DNA of 64,000 nucleotides from SHLQ01 sp964562985 (GCA_964562985.1 CAZLWE010000004.1:1-64000); one strand, 5' to 3'; positions 17,758 through 27,625 are shown, numbered from the stretch's first letter. The notes: generated from the sequence alone by a model not told the origin. Numbers and translations are program-made.

Positions 17758-18897
17758 ATGGGCGATCACCAAGTACGGCACGTCGATGTTGCAGTAGTCG
17801 GGGGCGGTATCGCTGGAGTCAGCGCAGCAGCAGCCATCGCGCCAACGCACTCGGTCGTTCTGCTCGAACAGGAGTCGGAGCTCGCCTATCACACCACCTC
17901 GCGGTCGGCGGCCGTCTACGTCGAGAACGAGGGAGGCCCGATCTTTCATCGGCTGTCTACGGCCAGCCGCCCATTCTTCGATGCCGAACATGTGGTTGAG
18001 GGCCTACCAACTCGCTACGTCGAACCAATGCCCGTCCTCGCGGTCGGCAACGAGTCGAACCGCCAAGAGATCATCGACCGTTCCCGGGCCGGCCAAGAGG
18101 TGACGCCATCGATTCGGATCCTGGAAGGCGACGAGCTTCTCACCCACTGCCCCATCATCGACCCAGCCTCGGTCACGATCGGCATGCTCGAACCGACTGC
18201 GGGATCGATCGATGTGATGGGAGTCCACCAACACTTCCTTCGCAACGCCCGACGTGATGGGGGGCAGGTTCTGCGCTCAGCAAAGGTGCAGTCGGGTGAG
18301 CGGCGCGGCGGTCGCTGGTATCTCGAAACCGCTGCGGGAACGATCGACGCCGAGGTGGTGGTCAATGCGGCGGGCGCGTGGGGTGATGTCGTTGCGTCGT
18401 CATGTGGAGTGCAGCCTGTCGGATTACAACCGAAGCGGCGCACAGCGTTCACAGCTCGAAGTTCCGTCGATCCGACCGGGTGGCCTTTCATCTATTCGTC
18501 GATCCCTGGGCTCGAGTGTTATTTCAAGGCAGAGGCCGGATCACAGCTGTTGTGTTCATTGAGCGATGAGCAGGACTCCGAACCCTGCGATGCTCGACCA
18601 GAAGAACTCGATATCGCATTGGCGATCGAGCGGATCAACACCATCTCCACGTTGGATCTGCGCTCGGTAACGACCACCTGGGCCGGACTTCGCACCTTTG
18701 CATCGGACCGAAATCCGATCTTCGGATGGGACGACAGCGCAGACGGCTTCTTGTGGATGGTTGGACAGGGAGGTTGCGGCATCGTGACGGCGCCAGCCGC
18801 CGGAGAGGTCGCTGGAGCACTGGTCCGTGGCGAGTCGCTCCCGAGCTCGGTGACCGACCTGGGTCTTACCGCCGAAGCGCTGGCACCAAGGCGCTAG
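17758..18897 (+). CDS. FAD-dependent amine/amino-acid oxidase (DAO family)
   Basis: A 379-aa DAO-family flavoprotein like glycine oxidase, DadA or the N-terminal part of sarcosine oxidases. FAD-binding VVGGGIAGVSAAAAI lies near residue 13, SRSAAVYVENEGG forms the conserved substrate-side loop, and FLWMVGQGGCGIVTAPAAGE is the C-terminal FAD-contact motif. It is ten bases after the bicupin stop, in the kyn operon. The likely substrate is an amino acid, perhaps alanine- or kynurenine-derived. Its stop codon shares a CTAG with the stop of the convergent ABC ATPase gene. Confidence 0.85.
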   Translation: MGDHQVRHVDVAVVGGGIAGVSAAAAIAPTHSVVLLEQESELAYHTTSRSAAVYVENEGGPIFHRLSTASRPFFDAEHVVEGLPTRYVEPMPVLAVGNESNRQEIIDRSRAGQEVTPSIRILEGDELLTHCPIIDPASVTIGMLEPTAGSIDVMGVHQHFLRNARRDGGQVLRSAKVQSGERRGGRWYLETAAGTIDAEVVVNAAGAWGDVVASSCGVQPVGLQPKRRTAFTARSSVDPTGWPFIYSSIPGLECYFKAEAGSQLLCSLSDEQDSEPCDARPEELDIALAIERINTISTLDLRSVTTTWAGLRTFASDRNPIFGWDDSADGFLWMVGQGGCGIVTAPAAGEVAGALVRGESLPSSVTDLGLTAEALAPRR

Positions 18898-20663
18898 CTC
18901 GCCGCGACTGGCGAGAAATGGGAGGCGACAAAATGGTCCGGCCCTCGTCGCACCAACGTCACGGGGTCGCCGGGTTCGTGCGAGCGGCCATCGAGTTGCC
19001 AGAACTCTTCCGCATCTCCATCAACGCTCGCGAGCGCGTCGGCTCCCTCCAAGCCGGGAACCGCGGCGAGTAGACGCTTGGTATAGGGGTGCTCGGCTCG
19101 TTCGAAGATCGAGTCAGTATCACCAATCTCGACGACTTGTCCGTAGTACATCACCATCACGCGATCGGCGATATTGCGGATCACAGCAAGGTCGTGTGAG
19201 ATGAACAACATGGTGAGTTCGTGCTCGGCTTTCAGCTCTTCGAGCAGTTCAAGTACCTGTGCTTGCACCGAAACATCGAGCGCAGAGACCGGCTCGTCGC
19301 AAATCAACACACTCGGATCGACCGCCAAGGCCCGAGCGATACTGATTCGCTGACACTGGCCACCAGAGAACTCAAATGGCTTGCGGCCTCTATGCCGAGG
19401 GTCAATACCGACCTGTTCGAGAAGCGACACGAGTCGTTCATCGGTCCACTTGTCTTGCGTAGCCCAGATTTCAACGCCTTCTTTGATGATGTCCCAAACA
19501 GAGCGGCGCGGGTTCAGCGCCGACACCGGGTCCTGGAAGATCAGCTGGAGGTCGGTGCGGAGTTTTCGTAGGCTGTCTTTGTCGAGCGAAGCCAAGTCGG
19601 TTCCGTCGTAGCGAATCGTTCCCGATGTTGGTGCAGGGATTTGCATGATCGACTTCGCCGTTGTCGACTTGCCACAACCCGACTCCCCCACGATCCCGAG
19701 CGTCTCCCCTGCCAATACGTCGAAGGACACATCGTCGACGGCGCGGAAGGTCGATCGCGTCGGGCCGGGATAGTCAACAACGAGGTGCTCCACCCGGATC
19801 TTGGCATCAGCACCTCGCAGATGGGCGAGTTGATCGTCTTCCACTTCGGATTCGTCGACGGGACCACGGCCACGGGATTTGGTGATATCAGGCATCGCAT
19901 CGCGTAGCGACAACGTGTACGGGTGACGGTCATCATCGAACAGATTCGCTGTTGAGACGGTCTCCATCGTGTCGCCGCGGAACATCACCACAACGTCATC
20001 GGTCCGGTCGCTGACCACTCCAAGATCGTGGGTTATCAAGATCAGGGCCATCTCAAGGTCGCGGCGAAGGCCATCGAGAAGATCGAGGATCTCGCACTGG
20101 ACCGTGACGTCGAGTGCGGTCGTCGGCTCGTCGGCGATAAGCAACTTCGGATTGTTCGCCAGTGCCATCGCAATGACGACTCGCTGGCGCATACCACCGG
20201 ACAACTCGTGGGGATATTGGCGGGCTCGCCCCTTGGGATCTGGGAGGCGAACGAGGTCGAGCAGTTCGTGTGCTCGTGCGGTGGCAGCCGAGCCTGACAT
20301 CCCCTGATGAAACCTCATCCCCTCAGTGAGCTGATCGACGATCCGTTTCACCGGGTTTAGCGAGGTCATCGGGTTCTGAAAAACCATTGCGATGTCGACG
20401 CCGTAGAAATGCTTCAGGCGGCTCCGGTCCATCGAAGCGATCGACGCACCGTCGAAGCGGATATCCCCCGTTACCTCCGCCGTAGACGGCAGCAGATCCA
20501 TCACGGCTTTCATGGAGACCGACTTGCCAGAACCCGACTCCCCCACGATCCCGAGCGCCGCACCCGGTTCGACTACCAACGAGAGGTTCTTCACCGCGTG
20601 CACATCACCGGCCGGCGTATCGAAGGTGACCGACAGATCGTCGATCTCGAGAAGCGAAGCCAT
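18894..20663 (-). CDS. oligopeptide-type ABC transporter, fused DppD-DppF ATPase
   Basis: A 589-aa protein with two complete ABC ATPase halves. Half one: Walker [11 protein letters not shown], signature LSGGMRQRV, Walker [14 protein letters not shown]. Half two (from about residue 290): [56 protein letters not shown]. Each half carries the oligo_HPY-like extension ([12 protein letters not shown] and [12 protein letters not shown]). Such double ATPases energise peptide, nickel or glutathione importers. Last gene of the dpp-like operon; start overlaps the DppC stop by one base. Confidence 0.9.
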   Translation of the reverse strand: MASLLEIDDLSVTFDTPAGDVHAVKNLSLVVEPGAALGIVGESGSGKSVSMKAVMDLLPSTAEVTGDIRFDGASIASMDRSRLKHFYGVDIAMVFQNPMTSLNPVKRIVDQLTEGMRFHQGMSGSAATARAHELLDLVRLPDPKGRARQYPHELSGGMRQRVVIAMALANNPKLLIADEPTTALDVTVQCEILDLLDGLRRDLEMALILITHDLGVVSDRTDDVVVMFRGDTMETVSTANLFDDDRHPYTLSLRDAMPDITKSRGRGPVDESEVEDDQLAHLRGADAKIRVEHLVVDYPGPTRSTFRAVDDVSFDVLAGETLGIVGESGCGKSTTAKSIMQIPAPTSGTIRYDGTDLASLDKDSLRKLRTDLQLIFQDPVSALNPRRSVWDIIKEGVEIWATQDKWTDERLVSLLEQVGIDPRHRGRKPFEFSGGQCQRISIARALAVDPSVLICDEPVSALDVSVQAQVLELLEELKAEHELTMLFISHDLAVIRNIADRVMVMYYGQVVEIGDTDSIFERAEHPYTKRLLAAVPGLEGADALASVDGDAEEFWQLDGRSHEPGDPVTLVRRGPDHFVASHFSPVAAS

Positions 20664-21550
20664 CAGAAATTGAGTTCTTTGGTGTCGAAGACTTCACGCA
20701 GACGATCGCCTGCGTAGTTGAGCGCCAGCACGGTCAAGAAGACGAGGCCGATCGGGAACAGCGCGGCGTGTGGACCCTCTTGGAGATTGCGAGTCGCGCT
20801 CGCCTCTGCGATCTGGTTGCCCCAACTCTCGGCCCCGCTCACCGAGATGCCGAGGAAGGCCAATGTCCCTTCGGCCACGATCGCGATGCCCATACCAAGC
20901 AGAGCAAGTGCCGACATCGGGATGACGACGTTCGGAAAGATCTCGCGGGTCAGGATCCGCCAATGGCTTGCGCCGAGAACTCGGGCCGCGGTCACGAACT
21001 CGCGCTCGGCAAATACCAGCGTTTGCGCCCGTGCGAGCCTTCCTACTGGAGCGGTCGCCAGGATGCCCAGTGAGATCGAAACCCAAAAAACTGTGCGGCC
21101 CAGAATTGTGGTGATGAGGATGGCGAGGATCAATGCGGGAAACGACAGAAGCGTCGCAAAAAGGAACGACACGAACTGATCTAGCCGACCGCGGAAGTAG
21201 CCGGCCGCAATACCGATGGGGCCGCCAAACACGAAGCCGACCACGATCGCGATAAACCCCACGAGTAGCGAGATTCGTGATCCCCAAATGGTGATCGAGA
21301 AGACGTCGCGACCCAGGATGTCTGCGCCAAACCACAGCCCAGGCCGGGGCCCTTCGAACTGTCCGCCGACCGCGGTCGCTCCGGGGTCCTCGATCGGCAG
21401 CACCGGCGCTAGTAGCGCGAGCACGACCATCAAAAGCACGAACCCCGCGCTGAGCCAGAAGCCAAACCCGAGTCGCCGGGCAATGGAGGGGGCGTCGGTG
21501 GATGCTTCCGCGTCGACCGAGGGGGCTGTGGGGGTGGAGGCACTAGCCAT
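20663..21550 (-). CDS. oligopeptide-type ABC transporter permease (DppC-like)
   Basis: A 295-aa BPD_transp_1 permease. A variable N-terminus precedes a first membrane segment (LSAGFVLLMVVLALLAPVL), the DppC-type extracytoplasmic stretch WFGADILGRDVFS, and five further segments; the EAA loop reads AARVLGASHWRILTREIFPNVVIP. It overlaps DppB by eight bases and DppDF by one, so all three are likely co-translated. Confidence 0.9.
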   Translation of the reverse strand: MASASTPTAPSVDAEASTDAPSIARRLGFGFWLSAGFVLLMVVLALLAPVLPIEDPGATAVGGQFEGPRPGLWFGADILGRDVFSITIWGSRISLLVGFIAIVVGFVFGGPIGIAAGYFRGRLDQFVSFLFATLLSFPALILAILITTILGRTVFWVSISLGILATAPVGRLARAQTLVFAEREFVTAARVLGASHWRILTREIFPNVVIPMSALALLGMGIAIVAEGTLAFLGISVSGAESWGNQIAEASATRNLQEGPHAALFPIGLVFLTVLALNYAGDRLREVFDTKELNF

Positions 21551-22505
21551 TGGCTTGCACTCGCGGGTCGAGGAACGAATACAGCAAGTCGACGAGGAAG
21601 TTCACAACCACGAAGACGACCGACACCACGACGACAATCGCCAGCACCACCGGGAAGTCATCGCCGAATATGGCCTCGATGATCGTGAACCCAAGGCCGG
21701 GAACGGTGAAGTACTGCTCGACAACGATCGAACCGCCGATCAGCGCACCCGTCTGAATGCCGAAGACGGTCAGCATTGAGAAGAGCGACGGGCGCAATGC
21801 ATGCCTGAAGAGCACATGTCGTGATGGCATTCCCTTCGCCTTGGCGACCGAAATGAAGTCTTCCTGCAAGGTTGCGATCAGGTCTGTTCGGAGGAGTCGT
21901 TGGTAGGTGGCGATCAGCGGAACCGAAAGCACCAGCGCGGGAAGCGAGAGCGACCAAAGCTGAGAAGGGAAGGTGCTGTCGTCATATCGCGTCGGGAAAA
22001 CGTCGAGTCGGACGGCAAACAGCCAGAATAGGATCACCGATAGCGCAAAGACGGGCAGACCGAGTAGTGCGAACGAAACCACCGTCGATGCCTTATCGAC
22101 GAAGCGGTTCGCCTTAGACGCGCTCCACACGGCCCACGGGATCGAGATCACCACCGCAATCAGTTGGGCCATGACCATGAGCAGCGCGGTAACTGGCACA
22201 CGCTGGGCAAGGATCGACGAGACCGTGGTTCCGTTCGCAATGCTGCGCCCGAAGTCGCCCTGCACCAGATTGGTTAACCAGAGTCCATAGCGAACGATGA
22301 AGGGCTGGTCTAGGTGAAAAGCCTCTTGGGCGTCAGCGATCGAGGCTTGATCTCGTTCGCTAAGAGTCGCCGGGTCGGCCTCAGCGATTGGACCGACGAT
22401 CAGAAAGAGCGGGTCGCCAAGGAAGTTGAGTGCACTGAACGCGAGGAAGGTCACAGCGATAACAACCAGCACCATCTGCAACATTCGAGAGATTACAAAG
22501 CCCAT
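21543..22505 (-). CDS. oligopeptide-type ABC transporter permease (DppB-like)
   Basis: A 320-aa permease. The first membrane segment is followed by a periplasmic loop with FHLDQPFIVRYGLWLTNLVQGDFGRSI, a DppB hallmark. Conserved later parts are RVPVTALLMVMAQLI, the EAA loop AKGMPSRHVLFRHALRPSLF and GSIVVEQYFTVPGLG. It follows the binding protein gene by 21 bp. Confidence 0.9.
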   Translation of the reverse strand: MGFVISRMLQMVLVVIAVTFLAFSALNFLGDPLFLIVGPIAEADPATLSERDQASIADAQEAFHLDQPFIVRYGLWLTNLVQGDFGRSIANGTTVSSILAQRVPVTALLMVMAQLIAVVISIPWAVWSASKANRFVDKASTVVSFALLGLPVFALSVILFWLFAVRLDVFPTRYDDSTFPSQLWSLSLPALVLSVPLIATYQRLLRTDLIATLQEDFISVAKAKGMPSRHVLFRHALRPSLFSMLTVFGIQTGALIGGSIVVEQYFTVPGLGFTIIEAIFGDDFPVVLAIVVVVSVVFVVVNFLVDLLYSFLDPRVQANG

Positions 22506-22526
22506 CGCCGAGCAAGTCTCGCGGAA

Positions 22527-24266
22527 TTAGTTGGTGAGGAACAACTGTGGCAATCGGATGACACCACCGTTTTGGCACGGCAGTGCGACGCCATCAGGGG
22601 TTGTAGCGTCGCAGACTCCTCCGACCGCTGGGTCGGCGCCGATCACCCAGTTGGTGTGATTGATGACGATGTACTGGAAGCTGTCGCGGAGGTTCTCTTG
22701 GATTTGGGTCCAGATCTCGTAGCGCTCATCGAAGTCGGTCGTGAGTCGTTGTTGTTGGAACAACGCGTCGCGCTCTTCGTTGCAGTTGCGCGAGAAGTTC
22801 ACCGACAAGGCGCCGATCGTGGAGCACGAGAGGAACGTGGAGTCGACCTCGGGGTCCGAGAAGCCGTGGTAGCGCCACGTGGCGACGTCGTAGAGACCGA
22901 GGGTGACCTGCTGGATGTGCTGGTCATTGGGCACCACGTCGAGGGTGATGTTGAAGAAGTCAGACCATGGATCCCCAACGAAGGCCACGATCTCGTCGAG
23001 CGCCGCACTGATGTCGTGCTGCAACTCGATGTCGACCCGTCCGTCGGTGCACTGGTCGGGAACGTCGGCGCAGTAGGCCTCGATCAGTGGCCCGGCGATC
23101 TCTGGGCGATCGTCGGGCTGTTCGATCCCGGGCACGTGCCATGGGGTTTCGACCGACCAAAGTGTTTCTGCCTCGAGGCCGGTCTCGCCAACGAGGAAGT
23201 CGACGTAGCTGGCCTTGGGGAATGCTGCGGTTGCGGCCTCACGGACACGAATGTCGTCGAATGGTGCGACACCAGCGTTCAACAAGAAGGTGAACTCCTC
23301 GCCACTGTTGTCCTCGATCCGGGTGATCAAATCACCTTCGTCACGAAGCGACAGCACACCTGCGGCATCGGTGGTGTGGGTGATCTCGACATCGCCGCTC
23401 AACAACTGATCGGTGCGAGCTGAGCCCTGGGGAACGGGGAAGAATTCGAATCGGTCGATGATCCCGGGCTCTCCCCAGTAGTTCGGGTTACGCACGAGCA
23501 CGGTCTCTTGATCCTGGGCTCGACTTTCGATCATGTACGGACCAGCGCCGACCGGCAACTGATCGAGCGATGGGTCAGCGTCGCGTGCGTCGAGCCACGC
23601 TGGGGAGCCGACCATGCCGACCTGCTCAGCGAAGAAGAAGGGCAGGTTTGCATTGGGCGAACTACCACGAAGACGGAAGCTGAGTTCGTCGATCCGTTCG
23701 ATTGGCATGTCGGCATCGAACGCTGGCCGGAAAACCAACGACACGAGCGGATCACCGAGGAACGCCTCCAAGTTTCGAATCACTGCGTCTGCGTTGAGCG
23801 GCGTTCCGTCGCTGAAAAAGATGCCCTCGCGCAAGGTGACATCCCACGAAGAGAAGTCATCGGAAGGAGTCCACGACTCGGTCAGGTTGTTGTGCCACTG
23901 ACCGTCGGCGTCGACAACGACCAGAGTGTCGAAGATTGCCGTGCCGAGCAGGATCGGCGCCCGGTTGAACGGCGTATTGGTGGGATTGAGGGATCCGGCC
24001 TCGGTTTGGAGGGCCATGCGGATGGTTCCGCCTTGTTGAACCTCATCAACTTCATCGGCACTTGCGACATCGCTACCATCGGCGCTTTCGTCGGCGCCGG
24101 TGTTGGCGTCGGCAGCTGAGTCAGCCGCTCCGCCTTCCGCGGCAGCATCTTGCTCCGCGGCCAAGCCTCCAGAGTCGCCATCCGTCGACCCTCCACCGCA
24201 CGCCGTAGCGAACAGAGCGAGTCCCATAAGGACGGCGAATAATCGGACAAGGCGAAATTCAGACAC
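22527..24266 (-). CDS. oligopeptide-type ABC transporter substrate-binding lipoprotein (DppA-like)
   Basis: A 579-aa SBP_bac_5 lipoprotein. GTG 24266 is preceded by GGGGAGGA; a possible ATG at 24323 lacks a site. The signal peptide ends with lipobox FATAC and is followed by about 60 acidic, Ala/Gly/Ser-rich residues. The binding domain starts TIRMALQTEAGSLNPT and contains WTPSDDFSSWDVTLREGIFFSDGTPLNADAV, the family signature, and GAGPYMIES. Ligand class (peptide, opine, or other) cannot be fixed. First gene of the operon running to 18894. Confidence 0.9.
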   Translation of the reverse strand: MSEFRLVRLFAVLMGLALFATACGGGSTDGDSGGLAAEQDAAAEGGAADSAADANTGADESADGSDVASADEVDEVQQGGTIRMALQTEAGSLNPTNTPFNRAPILLGTAIFDTLVVVDADGQWHNNLTESWTPSDDFSSWDVTLREGIFFSDGTPLNADAVIRNLEAFLGDPLVSLVFRPAFDADMPIERIDELSFRLRGSSPNANLPFFFAEQVGMVGSPAWLDARDADPSLDQLPVGAGPYMIESRAQDQETVLVRNPNYWGEPGIIDRFEFFPVPQGSARTDQLLSGDVEITHTTDAAGVLSLRDEGDLITRIEDNSGEEFTFLLNAGVAPFDDIRVREAATAAFPKASYVDFLVGETGLEAETLWSVETPWHVPGIEQPDDRPEIAGPLIEAYCADVPDQCTDGRVDIELQHDISAALDEIVAFVGDPWSDFFNITLDVVPNDQHIQQVTLGLYDVATWRYHGFSDPEVDSTFLSCSTIGALSVNFSRNCNEERDALFQQQRLTTDFDERYEIWTQIQENLRDSFQYIVINHTNWVIGADPAVGGVCDATTPDGVALPCQNGGVIRLPQLFLTN

Positions 24267-24359
24267 AGGTTCCTCCCCCAACGGAGATCTTGCTATGTGC
24301 TCGTGCCCCGCCCGCCCGAACAAACCGATCGGAAATTAGAAGGCGAGCTTAGCCGTCCT

Positions 24360-24372
24360 GCTCAGACTGAGC
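24360..24372. promoter_or_regulatory. 13-bp palindrome upstream of the dppA-like operon
   Basis: GCTCAGACTGAGC is a perfect inverted repeat around one base, about 95 bp upstream of the GTG at 24266 and just past the coxG-like stop. It could be an operator or part of a hairpin; nothing more can be said. Confidence 0.35.
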
Positions 24373-24423
24373 GAGGCGAGGCAGAAGACCCGCTCCAAGC
24401 GTTCACCCAGCCAACGACCGCAA

Positions 24424-25284
24424 CTACTCGCTCGAAGATCCATTGCGGCCAAACAACCAGCGCAGGATGAGCAACAGCGCGAAGACCCCCGCCGCTGGAG
24501 CCGCCCGCTTTGCCAAGGCGCTTCCGACACCGATGTCGCCAAGATCGAGCACGTCGTCATCATCGGAAGAGCTCGATGGCGAGAAGGTGGATGTGGGAGT
24601 CGGTGCTGGTGCCGGCGCCGAGGCAGGGGTCGCGTCTGTCGTGGTGGCCGCAGTACCGGCCGCCGTTGCCGCGGTACCGGTCGCTGTCGCCGCTGCCGCA
24701 GTACCGGCCGCCGCTGCCGCAACACCGGTCGCTGCCGCTGGTGCCGCCGGAGCCGCTGCGTCTGCAACCGCATCTTGGACCGTTGCGTCCGCTGGCGCGG
24801 TGATTGTCGTGGCCGGGACCGGCTCAGCCAGAGCAGCCTTCGTTTCAGCGATCTTGGTTTCCAAGCACTCGGCGAACTGTCCGAGCAACTTGCTCGACAC
24901 GTCTTGCATGACACCGCGCCCAAATTGGGCGACCTTGCCGGAGATTTTGAGATCGGTGATGATGTCGACTTGGGTGGCCGTTCCGACGGGGACCATCTGC
25001 GCGGTGATCAACGCCTGGGCATTGCCTGCGCCGCGTGTGTCACGGCCTTTGCCGTTGATCACCGCTTTGTAGGTCGTCTCGTCCTTCTCGACGAACTCCG
25101 CGGAGCCTTTGTACTCCGCTGTTACCGGACCGACCTTGATTTTGATCCCACCCGAGTACACGCCGTCGACCTCGTCGGTCAACTTTGCGCCGGGGAGACA
25201 CGGCGCAATGAACGGGATATCGGTTAGCAGTTCCCACGCCTTTTCGATGGGTTCATCAACGGTGAATGAGTTCGTGATTTCCAT
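24424..25284 (-). CDS. CoxG-like SRPBCC protein with Ala-rich linker and C-terminal membrane anchor
   Basis: A 286-aa protein. Residues 1-150 form a CoxG/SRPBCC domain (PIEKAWELLTDIPFIAPCLPGA, IKVGPVTAEYKGSAEF, LKISGKVAQFGRGVMQDVS, the last highly conserved in CoxG). About 85 residues of Ala/Thr/Pro-rich low complexity follow, then one hydrophobic helix (GVFALLLILRWLFG). CoxG proteins help mature or anchor molybdenum hydroxylases such as CO dehydrogenase; no coxMSL genes are present, so the partner is unknown. Confidence 0.85.
   Translation of the reverse strand: MEITNSFTVDEPIEKAWELLTDIPFIAPCLPGAKLTDEVDGVYSGGIKIKVGPVTAEYKGSAEFVEKDETTYKAVINGKGRDTRGAGNAQALITAQMVPVGTATQVDIITDLKISGKVAQFGRGVMQDVSSKLLGQFAECLETKIAETKAALAEPVPATTITAPADATVQDAVADAAAPAAPAAATGVAAAAAGTAAAATATGTAATAAGTAATTTDATPASAPAPAPTPTSTFSPSSSSDDDDVLDLGDIGVGSALAKRAAPAAGVFALLLILRWLFGRNGSSSE
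24645..24760 (-). repeat. imperfect GC-rich repeats coding for the Ala/Thr linker
   Basis: Roughly 21-27-bp units built on GCCGCAGTACCGG and GCCGCGGTACCGGTCGC recur at least four times and encode the Ala/Thr-rich stretch of the CoxG-like protein. Confidence 0.6.
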
Positions 25285-25355
25285 ACTTCAACGGTAGCCG
25301 ACGAGTGTTACAAAGGACACACCGTTCAGCGTCGCGGTGGGAGCCGAACCTTCGT

Positions 25356-25897
25356 CTAGTACCGGTTCAGGAACGAAACGATGTCACCCAGCGAATGTGC
25401 GGCCTCTGGGAGCTCATCGTAGAACTCAAACACGTGCCAAAGCCCCCGCCACACGTTGCACTCGACATCAATACCGGCACGCCACAGCTGGTTCGCCAGG
25501 CGAATCGACGGCTCCATCAACAGGTCACGGCTGCCCGTCGTGATGATGGTCGGCGCCAGACCGTCCATCGATCCAAGCCCAGGAGACACCTGCGGATCGT
25601 CGAGCGAAAAGGCTCCCGGATAGACCGACGCGAGGTCGAGCATCTGTTGATAGCACAGCGACGGATCCTGGTCGATCATTGTGCCGAACAGCTCGCGATC
25701 GGTGCGTATGTCAGCGGCCGGCGAGAGCAGGGCGATGGCGCTTGGCACGCGAACGCCCTCCTGGACGGCGCGCTGAGCGGTGAGTAAGGCCAGGTTGCCG
25801 CCGGCGGATTCACCAGCCAGCCGAGCGGCTCGTCGTCGGGGACATAGCTGTTGCGTTTTGCGAGAGCTTCGGGACTCGGACCGCCATCGTTCGTCAT
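25356..25897 (-). pseudogene. decayed alpha/beta hydrolase (esterase/lipase, HSL-type)
   Basis: The frame ending at 25356 codes for the C-terminal two thirds of an HSL-type hydrolase: nucleophile motif GESAGGNLALL, a DPSLCYQQ lid region, SPGLGSMDGLAPTIITTGSRDLL (catalytic Asp) and WRGLWHVFEFY (catalytic His). The N-terminal HGGG oxyanion region is missing. A short translatable head with start ATG 25897 (MTNDGGPSPEAL) lies in another frame and would have to shift near 25825. I read this as a gene that lost about 100 codons and its frame. A functional short protein is less likely. Confidence 0.65.
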
Positions 25898-25979
25898 CGT
25901 GAGTCCGTGGAGGTGTGCATGTTCCTAATCTGGACGAGCGGCCGCGACTCTGCAAAATGGGGCGCGATAGCGTGAGGGC

Positions 25980-26498
25980 GTGCAGTTACACATCGCGCTC
26001 GTCGCACCGGAGATCGCGCCGAACACGGGCAACATCATCCGGCTTTGCGCGAACCTCGGAGCGAAACTTCACCTCGTCGAGCCACTCGGTTTCACCCTCG
26101 ACGATCGTCAGCTCAAGCGTGGTGGCCTCGATTATCACGAGCTCACCGACATCGCGGTGCACGCCAGCTTTAGTGATCTGGTCGGCGTGCTCGAGGGGCA
26201 CCGGATGTTCACCTTCGGGTCGAGACATACACAGCGCTACGACACCGTGTCGTTCGAGGATGGTGATGTGTTGGTGTTCGGCGCCGAGCGTCAGGGTCTC
26301 TCGCCCGATGTGGCAGCGAGCGTTCCCGACGAGCAGCAACTGGCAATACCTATGCGACCCGAGAACCGGTCGCTCAATCTTGCGAACGCAGTGTCGGTCG
26401 TGGCCTACGAAGCCTGGAGACAACATGGGTTTGCTGGAGCTGGCCCGATGGGCGCGACCACCGGTGAGACCCCCGGCGCTGCAGCCTTCGATACGTGA
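25980..26498 (+). CDS. trmL: tRNA (cytidine(34)-2'-O)-methyltransferase
   Basis: A 172-aa SPOUT methyltransferase of the TrmL/YibK type, which methylates the wobble ribose of tRNA-Leu. Motif 1 is PEIAPNTGNIIRLCANLG, motif 2 LVFGAERQGLSPDV, motif 3 IPMRPENRSLNLANAVSVVAYEAWRQ, which includes the AdoMet trefoil knot residues. The GTG start at 25980 gives VQLHIALV, a normal N-terminus. It converges with the nitroreductase gene with nine bases between stops. Confidence 0.92.
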   Translation: MQLHIALVAPEIAPNTGNIIRLCANLGAKLHLVEPLGFTLDDRQLKRGGLDYHELTDIAVHASFSDLVGVLEGHRMFTFGSRHTQRYDTVSFEDGDVLVFGAERQGLSPDVAASVPDEQQLAIPMRPENRSLNLANAVSVVAYEAWRQHGFAGAGPMGATTGETPGAAAFDT

Positions 26499-26507
26499 CC
26501 AATCACC

Positions 26508-27242
26508 CTACTTGAGGTTGATGCCCTGGCCCTCGAGGTAGGGCTGCATGTGTGGTCTACTCTCTTTGCCGAGCAGGCCCGACATGTCCGCGCTCCAGGT
26601 GCGATCGACTTCGCCATTGGTGCGTTCGAGATAGTAGGCCCGCATCTGTTCGTCGTAGCTCTCGATGCCCGAGCGATCGTGGGTCTCGTCGTAGGTTTCG
26701 TCTTTCAAGGTCACCGACAACGGAAGCCGAGGCTTGAGTGCCGGATCTTGATCTGGATGTCCGAGACACATGCCGAAGAGCGGGACAACCTGCTCAGGAA
26801 GTTGCAGAAGCTCGGTCATCTTGGCTGGATCGTTTCGGATGCCTCCGATGTAGCAGATGCCGAGGCCGAGCGACTCCGCCGCCACGACCGCACTTTGCGC
26901 CGCGATCGCGCAATCGGTGGCAGCGATGATGAAGTGTTCAGTCATTCCCGAGTGGAACGCGCCGCCAGCCATCTCGCAGGCAACCGACGACCGGTGTAGG
27001 TCGGCGCACCACACGAGGAACACCGCAGCGCTCTCCACATAGGACTGCCCGCCCGCGAGTTCGGCGATCGCTGCGCGGGTTGCCTCGCTTCGCACCCGTA
27101 TGACCGTCGCGCCTTGGAGGTTCGACGACGTAGCTGAGGCGAGACCGGCCGAGACGATTTGTTCGACCGTCTCGTCATCGATCGGTTCTTCGGTGAACTT
27201 CCGGATCGAGCGGTGACTACGAAGCAGTTCGATGACATCCAT
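26508..27242 (-). CDS. nitroreductase family NAD(P)H:flavin oxidoreductase (NfsA-type)
   Basis: A 244-aa FMN protein like NfsA or FRP. LLRSHRSIRKFTEEPIDDETVEQIV is the FMN phosphate-binding start, with SSNLQGATVIRV next, IAAQSAVVAAESLGLGICYIGGIRN in the dimer core, and LFGMCLGHPDQDPALKPRLPL matching the NfsA type. The C-terminal extension wraps the dimer partner in this subfamily. It may reduce quinones, nitro compounds or free flavin. Same strand as and 26 bp from the SnoaL-like gene. Confidence 0.88.
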   Translation of the reverse strand: MDVIELLRSHRSIRKFTEEPIDDETVEQIVSAGLASATSSNLQGATVIRVRSEATRAAIAELAGGQSYVESAAVFLVWCADLHRSSVACEMAGGAFHSGMTEHFIIAATDCAIAAQSAVVAAESLGLGICYIGGIRNDPAKMTELLQLPEQVVPLFGMCLGHPDQDPALKPRLPLSVTLKDETYDETHDRSGIESYDEQMRAYYLERTNGEVDRTWSADMSGLLGKESRPHMQPYLEGQGINLK

Positions 27243-27268
27243 GCCCGCAGGCTAGATGTCCTTTGCCG

Positions 27269-27625
27269 TTACCCGCCGACAAAACCTGCCAGGGCCACGA
27301 GCGAACCCGCCTCGTCAGCCTCAACAAAATAGGTGCCGAGCTGAGCCATTTTCTCACCGTCGGGGCCAGGACCCCCAAAGCTCACAATGGCCTTGGCGTA
27401 CCCATTGACCTCGTCGACAGAGTTGACCACCGCAGTCCAACCTGGAGCATTCGCTGCGAATTGGCCGACGTACTCACTGATCGCGTCTACCCCGACCAGA
27501 CGACCACCACTTCGTGGGTCTGAATAAGTAGCTGTCTCGCCAAGTGCACCTCGAATGGTCGCGGTTCGAGAACCCGCATCCGTGTGACTCCACGCCGCGA
27601 AGAATCGTTCTATCTCTACCTGCAT
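27269..27625 (-). CDS. SnoaL/NTF2-like protein
   Basis: A 118-aa alpha+beta barrel protein of the NTF2/SnoaL superfamily: FFAAWSHTDAGSRTATIRGAL helix, ATYSDPRSGGRLVGVDAISEYVGQF, then strands AIVSFGG and FVEADEAGSLVALAGF. ATG 27625 follows CGAGGGGG; an earlier in-frame start at 27676 has no site. Role unknown; such folds act as small enzymes or binding proteins. It is divergent from the F420-type oxidoreductase across 87 bp. Confidence 0.7.
   Translation of the reverse strand: MQVEIERFFAAWSHTDAGSRTATIRGALGETATYSDPRSGGRLVGVDAISEYVGQFAANAPGWTAVVNSVDEVNGYAKAIVSFGGPGPDGEKMAQLGTYFVEADEAGSLVALAGFVGG

Noticed and set aside
22314..23423. A 369-codon open frame on the + strand opposite the DppA-like gene
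   Set aside because: Valine-, glutamate- and aspartate-rich shadow typical of an antisense frame; the opposite frame has full SBP_bac_5 motifs.
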